DNA of 64,000 nt, taken from NCBI GenBank assembly GCA_002778195.1, contig PCDI01000010.1, forward strand, positions 930,001 through 994,000, written 5' to 3'. The first letter of the stretch is position 1, and each line of letters begins with the position of its first letter. Both the position numbers and the translations under genes were made by a program. Below are positions 1 through 12,900 of the stretch, in pieces. The notes beneath the pieces are model-generated. The model did not search any database, was not told the origin of the DNA, and saw only the letters and a list, made by a program, of their open reading frames with translations. The DNA is from Raffaelea ambrosiae (lineage: Eukaryota > Ascomycota > Sordariomycetes > Ophiostomatales > Ophiostomataceae).

Positions 1-795
1 GGGTCGTCGGCCGCAGCGGCGGCAGCGCTGTCGTCCGCATCCTCGTCGCCGGCCTCACGCAGATCGCACTTCAACGCCACAAGCACGAGTTTAACCCCCG
101 GGCAGTTGTCGGCGATCTCGCCCACCCACTTGGACTCGACGTTCTCGAGACTATCCTTGCTGTCGACGCTGTAGCAGAGCATGATGAGGTCGGTATCATC
201 TGTAATTTGTTGCAAGTCTTGTTAGAAACCGTCCCGCGAAGACAGTGGAAGCAGACCAGGTACAGGTTGTAGGAACCTACCATACGACAGGCTGCGCAAG
301 CGGTCGAACTCTTCTTGCCCGGCCGTGTCCCACAAAGACAGCTCAATATGGACGTTGTCGACGAAAATGTCTGGAAGGAGTCAGAATACGCCCTCGCCGT
401 ATAGGAGGCACCCTTGCCCTCCATTTCTCCGGAAGCAGTCCCAATGCAGCCGTGTTTGCGTACCGTGAACGTAGTTTTCGAATACTGTTGGCTCGTATAC
501 CGTGGGGAAGTAGCTGTCCGACATGTCAGTCCAAGTTTATCTGCGAAGAAGCCAAGCACATCCATCTCCAAGGAGCCGAAAACAGGAGAGAACCTACCCT
601 CTCGTAAAGACATTGAGCAGTGAAGTCTTCCCGCAGGCACCGTCGCCTCTGTACAAGCAATCCACGTTAGCTTCTCTTGTGGCTGGGCGACCAAGGGACC
701 CGGGGTGGTCAGCATCGTATGGATCGTATTCCGGGAGTCTCTCACAGCAAGACCAGCTTGCGCTGCACAGTTTTGGATCCACCACAGAGCGGCAT
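1..795 (-). CDS. rho3: Rho3-type small GTPase, 3' part cut by the window edge
   Basis: Partial gene running off the left edge, with exons (minus) 795-746, 648-598, 513-465, 370-281 and 199-<1. The joined protein starts [20 protein letters not shown] and holds the P-loop GDGACGKT, the effector region [15 protein letters not shown], switch [11 protein letters not shown], and the segment [13 protein letters not shown] typical of Rho3. Each of the four introns (81 to 97 bases) has GT-AG ends, and every junction restores a conserved Rho residue, so the start at 795 is well supported. Rho3 GTPases act at the plasma membrane in polarised exocytosis and hyphal tip growth. The visible end (CDLRE followed by an acidic, alanine-rich stretch) is the variable insert before the NKxD-type region. 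The C-terminal CAAX box lies outside the window. Confidence 0.93.
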
Positions 796-3642
796 TTTGG
801 GGTCTTCAAAAAGGAAGGAAGGTCGAAGGAAGGATGCGAAAAGGGCTGGTGTGAGGAGTATGCTCGTAGGTTCGATCGCAACTTGTCGGCTAGGCAGCGC
901 GTGTTCTTAGCAATTACAGGCTGAGGCTTCGAAGGCAGGGCAGGCGAGGTTTCGAAGACAAGGGACAGTCAAATTGTTCGTCGTGTGCGGCTCGTCGCAG
1001 GCTGTCCGAGGGGCAAAAAGAGGGACGAATGACCGGAGCTGTTTCGTTTTGTCGGTGGCTGGGGAGGCGAACCAGCAGGGCAGAATCGAGATTGCGGAGA
1101 ACGCGCAGGCGAGAATCGGATGCAGAAACCGAGGGCGACAGATTAAAGGAGTGCGTGAAGAAGTACGTGTCGAGTAAGGAAACAAAGCCGGTAGATAACA
1201 AAGGAAAAATGAGGAAGGTGCGATGCCTGGCTTGCAGCGAAAGTGTCTGGGCTCGGTCAGGCGATTCGTTGTTGCAGGAAGGGACAAAAGTGCTGGCCGG
1301 CTGGCTGTGCGGGTTGGAAGACGGGAGATAGAGATAGGATGGTGCCCGGGTGGTAGGGGGGTTTTTTTTTGAGCAGAAGGAACGGAGAAGCAAAGAGGCA
1401 AGAGGAAAGAGGAAAAAGGGACAAAAAAAGGAAAATATGGAGACCGCAGAAGCGAAGGCGCCAAAAGAGAGAGAGAGAGAGAGGACGAGAGAGAGGATAA
1501 TAAGGGAGAGAAAAAGAAGGAGAGATGCAGCAAACAATTAATTCCAGGCAAAATGCCAACACAGCTCTGGGAAAGTGCGATCCTCTCCCCTCTAAGCCTT
1601 GTTTCCTTTCCTGTCACAGACGGCCACCTTGGCAAGGGCGCAACAGCCGCGTCGTCACGTCCATCTCTTTGCTCTGCTTTTTTTGGCCGCTGCTTTTTCT
1701 TGTCCTCTGCTTTCTCACCATCCTTATTGTCCCCATTCCTCGACCTCATCCTTCCGTCGTGTCTCCATCGCCGCCTCGTCCTCCCGAAACGTGGGCCGCT
1801 AATGCACTGCACCCTTAGCCAGCAACACCCTACCTATTTTCGAATCGCACTCGCTCACCGAAAAGAGGGACCGCCACCACGAAAACCACGATTACGGGTA
1901 CCACCAAAAAAAATCTGGATTGGGACAGCTCTTGCGGATATTCCAGAGTCCCGTCTGTGTCCTCTGTCTCCATTTACTCCACCCTGCCTCTTCTCGTCCT
2001 TTCAAAGGGCTCCCTTCATCTCCCAGGAAAACGCCGTACTCTCGTCTGTGTTTCTCCCTGTGCTCGCAAGAACGGATCGACTTCCCCTCCCTCTTCCTAT
2101 GTCACTGGCTCGTAAGATATGAGTCCTACCACAAATGCCAGTAAATCACTGCGACGACTACTATTATTAGTTAGCTAAAACAAGAGCTTTCTACCACTGT
2201 TCGTACTTCGGGGTTTTGTCGTTGGGGGCTGTATCTTGCTCGTACTCGTAGTGGCGTTGCGTTACAGTCGCTCCTTCCCTGGGACCTCCCCAGCAGCCGC
2301 TTCCCCCTGGCCTGGCAAATTGGTTGCAGTGCATCAGTTCAGTTCGTGCAGGTCGCAGTTGCCGTTTTGTGGGTGAACCATTTTTCTTCCTAGGAATGCT
2401 TCTTACTACGGTGTACCTATGCCCCTTTCCTCGTCTGTGCAGCCATGGCGCTAAGGCATATAATAGGCAATAGAATACCCATTATCAGCCATAAACCCAA
2501 CGACAAACATGAACACCGTCCCGGAAACTACGTAGCATACCATATCTTAAAGCTAAAATGCACAGAACAGCGTCCCACCCAGCAATTATGAACCCCTGTC
2601 CGCTAGGCCTCTTCCAGTCTATGGTAATTTAACACAAAAAGAAAGCAAGTCGGGGAAGGTCATCGGCTTTCCGGGGGGTCCCGCCTTTTGGCGTCTTGGA
2701 AGACACTGGAAAAAGCAAAGAAAAGCTCACAGGCAACCCCCAAAAGCGACACCCAACAGAAGAATAGAGAGAACAGTTGTAATCCATGTTGCAGACTGCT
2801 GTGTAAGTCTGGTCACAGCCCCCTCCTGTGCAGCCTTGGAAATGCTACTTTGTAACTACAGGTTCGCGCCTTCTTGGGACGTGTGACAGTCCGATGCACA
2901 AGAGCCACTCACACTTCCTTGTGCTCAGCGGTTCCTGGGAGCTGAGTGGAAACCGTCGCCCAGGTCGCACTTGCCCCCCGTCGTGCCTGGGTTACCAGCT
3001 TTTACTCAAACAGGCGTTGCAGCGCGCATCCATGCGAGGCAACTCGTCACATGCGAATATGTACTACAACAGAAGGCAACGGGCAAAAACAAAAACAAAA
3101 TGTGAAGAAAGAGAAGAGGTAATACGTAGTTACCCCCTTTTTATATTGTCGGTCATAATATACGTTGCAGCCCCCTTTCACCCAAAACAGCAGAGCAAGA
3201 GAAAAGCAACAGGAGAAGGGAATATGTGCCGTGAAAAAGCCACAAAACCAAGTAGACCTGGCAGAAAGCAGGGGGAAAAAGGAGTAAAAAAGGAGCGTAG
3301 TGCTCAAGAAACGCCCCGCGTCCTCAGCCATGAAATTGTAGAGCAAAGCCAAGAATAGGACGCATGATGGAAGAGGCAGAACGCAGAAGAACGCAAATGA
3401 CGAGGAACCGCGAGGCACGCAAAAAACAAAAAAAAAAAAACAAAGACAGAAAACGAAGAAACAAACATGAAAGAAAGCAAACGTAATAAGACGTCTCAAG
3501 AAAAGAAGGGGGAAAAAACAAACATAACAGATCAACCGAGAACATCATACAGAGCCATGACGTCCATACCATGCCCGGAAAATTACATGCCATCCATCCA
3601 GCCTAGTTGCAGCAACCCTCTCTCCAAAGTCCATGCTTACAC
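796..3642. other. Intergenic: rho3 upstream region and tea1 3' flank
   Basis: No convincing gene. About 907-1560 is purine-rich on the plus strand (pyrimidine-rich on the rho3 strand), with a GA run near 1466-1495 and a T run near 1361, and looks like the rho3 leader and promoter. About 1550-2130 is C/T-rich on the plus strand, with open frames of biased composition only. From 2160 to 3640 the sequence has ordinary composition with several A-runs (3418-3440) and would include the tea1 3' untranslated region. Confidence 0.5.
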
Positions 3643-6600
3643 TCATCCGTCCAGCCGCTTCCGCCAGTCGGCAAGGCTGGCACTCAGACCAGATCCTCCA
3701 TCGTCCTTGCTGCTTTCTTTGCCCGTCGCTGCTGCGCCCGTTGTGCCTTGGTTGCCCGTGCTGCTGCTCGTCTCGAAGTCAAACGCATTGCTGAGCCGGT
3801 AGTTCTTGTTTGTCGCTTCCCAGTGACTCCGCAGTGTCTCCAGTTCGTTGGCCAGGTTGTCTAGTGCCGCACTGTTGCGCGCGTCACCTAGGCTGCCGCC
3901 ATAGGCACTACCTGTTTCTGAGCTCTCCTGCCGGGCATGCCCGCTGCTGCTGCCGCCAGCACCACCGCTAACGGCACCGCCACCGCTGCCATTGACATTG
4001 GTCGTCGTCGTCGACACATTCGACACTGCGTCCTTGAATTGGTCCGAGCTCATGCTCGCCACTTGCCGGCTGCGTCGCCGGTAGTTATCCACCGACGATT
4101 CCACCTGGTCCAGAAGCAAGCTGACCTTCTGCTCGGCGTCCTGAGCACGCCGCTCCAGCTGCGCGTTGTCTTGCTGCAGCTGCTCAAAGTCACGCCTCGT
4201 TGTCGTCAGCCGTGTCGCGGCCTCCTCGGTCGTCCGCAGGGCCATGTCGCGCTCGCGCTTCGCCTCCTCTAATTCTTGCCGCACTAGCTGCATCTGCTTC
4301 TCCAGCTGTCCTTTGGAAGTCTGCAGGTCACCTTGCAGAAGCTCAATCTTCTTGGCCAGAGCGCCACGTTCAGACTCCCAATCACTCGGTGCCGAGCCAA
4401 TGTCCCGGTTTGTGCCACCGCCCTTCTCCTCCAGCTCCTCCACCTCGGCCTTGAGTCGCGTGTTCTCCTGCTTGTAACGGTTGAGCTGCTCCTTAAGCTG
4501 CTTCAACATCTTCTCCGTGCCCTTGACGTAATGCACTGCCGACTGATAGTCGTTCTCCAGCTGCGACAACTTATCCCGGTACGCTGTTTCCGACTCAGAT
4601 GCCTGAGTTGCAAAATTCTGTTTGGTCTCCTCGTGTGCTGCCATTGCGCCCGCCAGTTGTTGCTCCAGACTGCGCATCCGGATCTCGTGCTCTGGGGAAC
4701 CCTCACCCGGGCTGCCACGTGCCCGGGACGACCCGTTGGGGCTGATGCCGCGCTCGGTGAGAATGTCCTTCAGTGTGTTGTGCTGCACGGTCACCGCGTT
4801 CGTCTCAAGCTGAGATGCTGTAAGTTGGTGCTTCAGGTCTGTGTTTTGTGCCTGAAGAGTTTGCGTGTCGCGCAGCGCCGTCTGTAGCTGCCGGCGGATG
4901 CTCACGCCCTCCCGGCTAGCTTGCTCCTGGTAGGCCTCCAGTCCTGCAATGCGTTCTTCGGCGGTGCGCAGCCGGTCTGAAGCGGTATCCGCATCCTGCT
5001 GGTGTTTTTTCAGCAGCGCCTTTGCAGTATCTAGCTGGCTCACGAGGGCGGCAATGCGGTCCATGTCAGTCTTGTTCGACTTGGTGGAAACATCGCGTGT
5101 CGTGATGGTGTTGAGGCCATTGAGTACGGCCAAACGGTGGGTGCGCGCCTCGCCGGCATGCTTCTCGCAGAGCTCCTCTGTATCACGCAGGCGCTGCGAC
5201 AGGGTGACGACCTCCGCTGTGCGTGTCTCAAGCTCCTGCTTGATACTGACCAGCTTCGACTCTGCAGACTCCCTCTGTGCCCGCTCTTGCTCTAATTTTT
5301 CTTCCAGGTGTGCCTTCATCTCAGCCGAGGCTGCCAGTGCGTCACGCAGTGACTCGAACGAGTTGCCCTTCTCCTTGGCATGGCCTGCGGCTTCGTTGTA
5401 CTGACGCTCGAAATCGTCCTTAGAGACACGTAGCATCTGTGCCGTGGCAACAGCTTCAGCTGCGGCCACAGACTGTTCTCGAGCCTCGCGCTGGGCACTG
5501 TGGAGCTCAGCCTTGAGGCGCTCCATCTCGTATGAGGTTTGCTGCTTGTAGGCTTCGAGCTCAGCCATGCGACGTTGTGAGGCCTGCAGAGTATCGTCGG
5601 CCAACTGTCGTGCTCGCTTCTCGGCCTCGATATCGGCGTTCGTGCGCTCAAGTTGGCTGTGCAGGTCCTTCTGCGTGTTCAGCGCCTTGGCCAGCTTGTG
5701 GCTGATAGAATCGCTCCGGTCATCCGCATCGAGGTCTTTGGCAGTCTGCGGCGTGCTGTTTGCACTGTTGTTACCAATGTGCGCAGCTAGCTTCGCTTTG
5801 GCATAGACGGCTTCCTGGATGGCAGCATCTCGCTGCTTTTCGGCTTCGGCAATTTGCTTTGCGGCGAGTATGGCTTGTTTGTCGATGGAGCCCTGGACAT
5901 TGGCCAGTTCTGCTCGCATGGCCAGTAGCGCTTCGATCAAAGGCTTGTCGTCTTCGTCAAATGTCTCGGCGCGCGTGTCAAGAACAGGACTGAGCGTTGC
6001 GTTCGGTGTATATCCTGCCTTCCGAGCCAGTTCCAGCTCTGAGGCGTACCATGCATTCCGATTCCTCGCCGAATCGAGCTCCTTCAGAAGAGCCACGGTT
6101 TGCGAGTTGCGGCTAGATGACCGCCTTGCCAAGGGGTTGATACTGCTACCTCCTTGTCGACTCGGGGGGGGAGGTGACGATGGACGGTGGTTCGTCATCG
6201 ACGTCGACCTTGTCATCGTGTCGCTCGAGCTGTCCACCGACCCCTGGTTCCGCTGGCGGCTAGTTTTGGCGGATCGTGGTGTCGTCGCGGCTACAGTTGC
6301 CGCAGCAGCAGCAGCAGCAGCAGCAGCAGCTCCTGTGACTGCAGTCGTTGCTGAGTCAGAAATCTTTGTAGGTGCCGAAGAACTGATTGGCGACGGTGTG
6401 GAATCGTTCTTGTTGGACACGGCTCGGACAGTCGGCTGAATAGCATTCGCACGACTGCCATTGAGTGTAGGACTGTCCACATCTTTGGAGACCTCCCGGG
6501 TCAAAGGCGAGTGGTTTTGGCTCGAGTTGCTGTGAACAGGTGATGGTACATAATCAGGTCTCTCCGACGAGTTGTTGCGTGCCCTCGCAATGGCGGCGGC

Positions 6601-8542
6601 AGATGGTTTGGGCGGCTGTCCTTGAGGAGGTGGACCAGCTGGTGGAGTTGCCCCATTGGGGGCCCGTGGCAACCTTGAGCCAGACGTGGCGGGAGACGCC
6701 GATCGTATGCCAGAGTCCAGATCGCTGCCGTTGGGAGACCGGAAACCGTTCGCACTGGCATTAATAGCGCCGGCAGCAGCACCTGCAGCAGCACCAGCCC
6801 CCATTAGCCGCTTTGTATCTGTTTGGTTTGGTGGCCCTTCTCTTGATTGCAAGTTGCGGCTCCCGTCAGTCTGACTTGGGCGTCTCTGGCCTTGTGCTTT
6901 CTGAGAACTCGATGGAATTTGCGAATCGTTCGGGTAGCGGATCTTGGCTGTGTCTAGGACGTATGCGATGGAGAGGTCGTTCACAGGTGTCGTCGTAGAG
7001 CTGGGTTCGCCGCCCAGAACGATGATGGATTTGCCTACGCTGGTCATGCTGTGGCCGGAGCGTGGTGATGGCGATGGACCCATGTTCTGAAAAGTATACC
7101 AGCGGCGTGAGGTAATGCGGAAGGCGGCCAGATCGCCCAGATCGGCGCCCTCTTCAGTTCGGCCGCCAAAGATGTACATGACGTCGTCCACCAAAGCTGC
7201 AGCGTGGCCCTCACGTTCAACTGGAATATATCCTATACAATCGAGTTGTGACCATGAGTTCAGCACCGGGTCGTAACACCATACATCGTTGAACCACTGA
7301 AAACCGTTGGTTCCGCCGAAGCTGCGCAATTCAAACAGCACGTCAGCATTTGTATTGTACACTCTCGATGCAGGCCAATCGCATGTATACGTACAGGTAC
7401 ATCTTGTCATTGTAGGACACCACGGTGTGGTTTGTTCTTGCCGGTGGCACTTTGCCTTGCGCTGCTTCTGAGCCGTCGCTGTTGGGAATGAGCATCTCCC
7501 AGCGGTTGTTGGCCATCTGGAGCTGGTTTAGGTCGAAGGCGGAGAGGTCGTTCATAAAGTAGCCTTCGACTTGGCCGCCGAATATGTAGATCTTGGAGCC
7601 CAATATGTTCAAAGAGTGGCCGTAGCGTCCAGAAGGCCGTGGGCCCGCAGGGAGGGCGCGAGACCATTGCCTCGTTGCTGATAGAGAAGTTAGACAGATC
7701 CCAACGAACCACGAATAACAAAAACAAAGACCAGATACAGGCGTCAAATGGACGACTGGGTGGTGGTAGTGGCCAGAGTTATACGTACAGGTATTTAACA
7801 AGTAGAGTGTCTCATCAAGGATGTCGTTCTCATCGATTTTGGTATCACCGCCATAGACGATGAACGCATTGCCGACGAGGAGACTGGCATGGCCGACTCT
7901 TGGGCTGGGGCCCTCGGCAGTTGTGGCTAACTGGTAGCACGACATGTTGCCGCCAGCCTCGATCATCCAAAGGTCTCCCTTGACGGTCTGGCTATTAATG
8001 AGACCGCCCATGACATAGATATCGCCCTCCTTCGATGCAGTGGAGTTGACAGCAGCGCCATAGCGAGGAAATGGGCTCGTAGAGGAGGTATACGTCAGGA
8101 GCCGTTGCGACCAGGGGTAGAGAGACATGCTCGAGTTGCCCACATTTGGGCCAGGACCATTGCGATACTGGAAAGACAAACGTTTGTTAGTATGAGAATC
8201 ACCCGGCTGTCGAAATCAACTAACAGAAGGTGTCGCGAATATAAACCGGCCTACCTGGAGATCGCTGGGTTGCTGTGCGATGCTCTGGTCTGCGGTGGGT
8301 GGTCTCCGGGGGTAGTTTGCCTGGTCTGGGCTGTTGCTGTTATCGGGATCGAGCGAGTTGAGGCTGCCGGTGGGCGTGGAGCGCGAAATGGAGGTCTTCT
8401 CCTCCTTCGCTAACCGCGCTGTGGCACTGGTGACAGAGGATGGCTGAGAGCCGGAGGTTGGAGGCCCGTCGCGACTGGTCAGGGCGCGCTCCTTCTCCTT
8501 TTCGCGGTCATGGTTCTTCTTGGACTTGAAGAGGAACGCCAT
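3643..8542 (-). CDS. Tea1/Kel1-type kelch-repeat, coiled-coil cell-polarity protein
   Basis: Four exons on the minus strand: 8542-8255, 8167-7789, 7677-7395 and 7321-3643, giving 1542 residues. The first about 97 residues are a basic, Ser/Thr-rich tail beginning MAFLFKSKKNHD. Six kelch motifs follow (markers RYGAAV, RVGHAS, RYGHSL, RTNHTV, REGHAA, RSGHSM, each followed by a GG pair). A long low-complexity Ser/Pro/Ala linker comes next, with a poly-Ala tract from GCA/TGC repeats near 6299-6330. The C-terminal half is extended coiled coil (for example LEQQLAGAMAAHEETKQ). This order matches fission yeast Tea1 and budding yeast Kel1/Kel2, which are microtubule-delivered cell-end landmarks. Three short introns (73 to 111 bases) interrupt only the kelch part, and the junctions restore the FGG and STRQW segments. 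Ortholog-level naming is inference, because Tea1 and Tea3/Kel paralogs share this layout. The neighbouring rho3 gene is also a polarity gene. Confidence 0.88.
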
Positions 8543-9800
8543 GGCGCCGAAGCATGCAGCACGGTGGCAGCAGCAGAGGCGGCGATGGCGGGAGCGAGAG
8601 CAAGGTCGAGGCCGAGGGAGGACGAGACGGTCGATGGAGAGTCGTCAGAGGCGTTGGGGGGGGGGGGGTGGAATCGATGCGGACTGAGCGACTCAGCAGG
8701 CGAGGAGACGCATCGAGCGACGCGCACAGGCGGGAAACGAAACGAACCAGACGAGCTTTGTGGAAGGGCACAAAAATGGCAGTCGCAGCGTGTTCGGGAT
8801 CGGATAATTCGACTCGGTGCACGAAGCGGGTAATTATGGACGGTGTCCTGCTGTTCTGGTGGCGCTGTTGAGGTAGCGCGATGCGACGAAGTTGAGCAAC
8901 GCCCGCGACTAGAAAAGAGTGTCAATGCGAGATGCACGCGACAGCGAGAACAGAAGCTGTGGTCGAGGCTCGTTTGGGGGAGAAAAGCGATCGGACAGGT
9001 CGAGAAAGGCAGGGAGGCTGACAGAGACAAAAGGGCGGAAGCAAAGAGAAAAAGAGGTAGGCGGGGGGAGGGAGAAGGGCGGAAAAGAGAGATGCTGGCG
9101 GAAAGAAAGCGAGAGGAGCAGGAACGGGGTGAGTATCGAGAGGGGGGCAGCAGCCAGCAAAGGGAGGAGCGCGGCAGGAGAAAGCAGACAAGACCCACGA
9201 GAAACGCTTTTTTGAGGTGGTCCAAAAGGTTTCGAGAAGGAAAATGGCTGGGAATGCGGACGGGATGGAGCGTGCGAGCCAGAAAGAGAGAGGAAGCGTA
9301 CAGGGGTGGCGGATGCCAAATCGGTAGGCCGCCTCAGAAAAGGGGGCAAAGCGGAGACGGCGAAGTAACACGAACGGCGAGCTCTGTCGATTTCTCAATG
9401 TTGACGACACGGCAATGACGGCGGGGAGAGAGAGAGATGTGAGATATCTCACAAGAGCGAGCAACCCGAAGAAACGCTGGCTCGCGACCGAAATAGGATT
9501 GTGTTTCGTAGCGTGCGCCTCGCTCATTTATTTTTGGGTGGAGAGAGGGGGGCGGTGGAAGGCTGCTGCGTCGTCTTTCTGGCCGTTTTGATTTTTACTT
9601 TTTTGTTTGGGTTGGTCGTGTAAGAAGCGTTTTTCTGCTGCGCGACGGGTGGGACCCCTGGATGGGAGCGAGCGAGCAGCAGAGGAGGATGCGCAGGAGG
9701 GCGGTGGCCGCAGGGAAATAGGGAGAGACACGCTAGGGGACAGCAGACTAGGGAGTGACGACAAGGGAACTGAGGACTAGAAACGGAGAGCAAGAAATGA
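8543..9800 (-). promoter_or_regulatory. Pyrimidine-rich leader and promoter region of the kelch gene
   Basis: From the tea1 start outward the gene strand is strongly C/T-rich, with plus-strand purine runs around 8900-9440. A G run lies at about 8658-8667. All open frames here are of biased composition (Ser/Leu/Pro/Phe or Arg/Glu/Gly). It is read as 5' untranslated region and core promoter, not as coding sequence. Confidence 0.45.
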
Positions 9801-9941
9801 AGCCGCTGAAGCTTGCGTGGGCCAGAAGAGGACTAGTTGCCATAGACATGCCACACGGCTCCGTTTTCCTGGGTGTGCGTGGGTGTGTGTAAGGGGAAAA
9901 AAGGAGAACGCTGTCGATCTTGGTAGCGACAAACGGCCAAC

Positions 9942-9990
9942 GTGGTGGTGGTGGTGGTGGTGGTGGTGGTGGTGGTGGTGGTGGTGGTGG
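9942..9990 (+). repeat. (GGT)n microsatellite
   Basis: About 16 uninterrupted GGT/TGG triplets. It lies in the non-coding interval between the kelch gene and the raptor gene. The poly-Trp and poly-Gly frames it creates are not credible proteins. Confidence 0.97.
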
Positions 9991-12900
9991 CCTGCGACAA
10001 TGCTTTCTTTTTGGAGTGCTTTTGGGGACTTCTCACGAGAAAGATCAAAAAATAAAAGGATACGTGCGTCTTTTTTTTACACGTTTTTCCTATGAACTCT
10101 GTGGTTCTGCTTGGCCTGTCTACCGGTCGTGCCTTCCTCGCAACTCAAGTCCTGCCTCGTCACATCCTGTACCAGCTAGCCTTCCCTTTTGCTGCCCTCC
10201 CTGGTGAGGCAAGAGCGAAGGGCATCCAACAGCGACCCCTTTCCCAATCCTGCCTTCTCTTCGGGCGGCTTTAGCGCAGCCAATCCCGCCCCGCCATTCA
10301 CTTTTTCTGTGCCCAGCAGAGTGTCCCGAGAACCGATTTTGGTTTAGGGGGGGTTGGTTAGTGGCCCTGTGTCGTATGTGGGGGATGCTGGCAAAATACA
10401 TACACCGTAGTAATACTCACTCGCAGAGAACGGGGACTTGGAGAATAAGACCTAAATTCGCCCTAGTAAAGTGATCCCTACAGAGGTCGAGGCTGCCTCA
10501 ACGGTGGCGAGCAGCTGCGAGACAGGAAGAAGCGCTTGGCCGACTATGTCATATCTTGGCCGAGAAAAAAGGAATGAAGGGACTCGATTTCAGGGAAGGC
10601 GCGCCCTTGGACGACCGGCACCAATCGGCAGAGCGGATTTGGAAGGGAGGGCGAATCTTGCTGTGAGTAATACTGTGCTTTTCTCGCAGACTCACAGAAA
10701 CAGTGCACGCTCTATTTCTACTTCCGCCCGACGGCGGGCGGAATGATCTCCGTCTGCCCGCATAGCATGTCGCACAGCGAGAGAAGGAAGAAAAAAAAAA
10801 GCTTCCAGGTCGGTGTTCAGCCCCAGACGGTCGCCCTTCCGGTGCATTCTTGGCCCAGTGGCTGCAGGCCAAGTGGCCGTCGTGGGGTCATAGACCATCC
10901 GCCGTGGGGCCTCTGCAACTATATAGTACATAGTACATAGTATGACCTGGCCGCTGCTGCTGCCACTACGAGTACGCTTAGCATCCTGAAGCGAACCCAC
11001 CGTCGTGGATGCGCTATCCGGATTCTGAAAGCTTTTGCACAGCGTACCTGCAGGAGGAAGGGGTGTGCAGCCGGCTAAGAGCAAACAAACATACACAGTA
11101 GGCGAGATACTTGCATGAATGCCACTTTCTGGGCTGACCGCTAACTACTTTGTATCGTAACTAGAGCCTGACAATCAGAACAGCATCAACACCTGTATCT
11201 TACCGCCTCTCTGGACACGTCCGTGGCACGATCTGGCACCGCGCGAGAGGACAGCTGCGCTGCGACCGCCGCTCGGAAGCAAGGCATAGAAGATGCACAC
11301 GCATTAGTCACAGTAACATGGGGCGCCCAGCCATCGGAGAATGAAGGAGAGGTTGGGATGGGGGGATATTTTCCCTCGATATTTATCAGTCGAAATCTGT
11401 GCCAAATCCCCCTACCCAGGAGCTCCGTCACCTGTAATTACTGTACCTGAAACGGCCTAGGTACGCGTCGAGAGCGGACAGCGAAACGGTCAAGTGCAGC
11501 CAGGACTTGTCTTCCTATGGGCACACATTGATTTGTATGTAGGGCACACACTGATTTCTACATAAAGTGTTTCGCTTCTTCCAGCCTTCTCTGGCTATTC
11601 CACATTTCTCTGGTCGCCCAGCTTCTCACCATACTTTCAGACGATGCTCCCATGCTTTGTTTCAACCGTGCTCCTTGCCATTTCGTATATTGCTTTATTG
11701 ACCCATTTTAGTCTCTTTTTTTTTTTAAATTGCCCAGAGCAGGGAGCAATGCGTGGCCCCGAGCGCCCGTTCCGCGCCCGGGCTGTCACGAACCCTCTAT
11801 GTGGGCACACTGTGGTCTTCCGCGTATCTTACCCTGGCTTCACGCAAAAATCTCTCTCAACACTGCCACGTTCTGTGACGGGGATTTGTGCAGGGATATG
11901 ACAAAAGCCAGCATCCACCGGCATATGGCCAATCTCGCCGTCGGAGATATTTTCTATGAGAAAGGATCTGGCTACGCAGGAACCCTGGAGCATGGGCTGT
12001 TTCAGATGACCTTTAAGATGAAGAGGTCATCCCACACCACCAGTGATGCGAGCCAAGGAGCCCGATTACCAGGCTTTTGGCAGCCGTTCTTGCTGGCACC
12101 TGGAAAGCAGAGGATATAATAGTAAGACAAGCGACTTCGGCCCTTATTTCTTTCTTTTTTTTTTGGCTTCTGTTCTTTCTGTTTTCTTGTTTTCTTTTCT
12201 TGCCGATCGACCGCCCGTGTGTCGAAGCACCTTGAGAGTCCACCAACGAATTAAGCATGCCAGACAGAAACGTTTTAACATTGCGCCCCGACCCGTCTTG
12301 CTCCGTGACCTGTACGGCGCTCATGGTTGTCCATTGACAGGCCGCATCAGCAACCGACAGCAAGGAGGTGCAGTATGGGGAATGGGTGGGCTCTTACCGT
12401 CTTTCATGCATTGTCTGCCTCAACTTTCACGTGCGGCGCGGTTCCACAGCATCGTGGCAGCAACCCAGCCGAAGCGTGTGCGACGAAACCAGACTAATTG
12501 CACTCTTATTCTTGCCTGGTTGTGTATTCGGCCTCGCACTGGCCCGGTCCACTGTGCTGAATGCAGAGTGAAGCCCAGAGCAGGTGTATCACACCTGTGC
12601 TGACCATGCGGTCTTGATGCAGTGTCGAGGGGATGGTGGAACCTGGTGCTGGTGGCGCCAGCGAATTACCGTGAACCATAAGTAACCAGGCCAGCAAGGC
12701 CAGCAGGCCCAGTAACAAGGTCAGCAAAGACAAGAGTCAACCGTAGTCGCCTGTCTGCTTTTTCTGGCGTCGCCATCTTATCGACCCCTCTTGTGCTGTG
12801 TCCGGCCAGTAGTCTACCTGCTATGGATGCAGCTTGCTGGCGACTCTGCGCCGAGGCCAGCTGACAACATGCCGGAAACAGAACGGGTAAGCTTAAAATA

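Noticed and set aside
1553..2122. 189-residue plus-strand ORF between rho3 and the kelch gene
   Set aside because: Pro/Leu/Ser-rich from a C/T-rich stretch, with no motif.
9817..10095. Frames with poly-Trp or poly-Gly
   Set aside because: Produced by the GGT microsatellite.
12506..12733. 75-residue minus-strand ORF with a hydrophobic start
   Set aside because: Leucine-rich start looks like a signal peptide, but the ORF is short, isolated and followed by random sequence.
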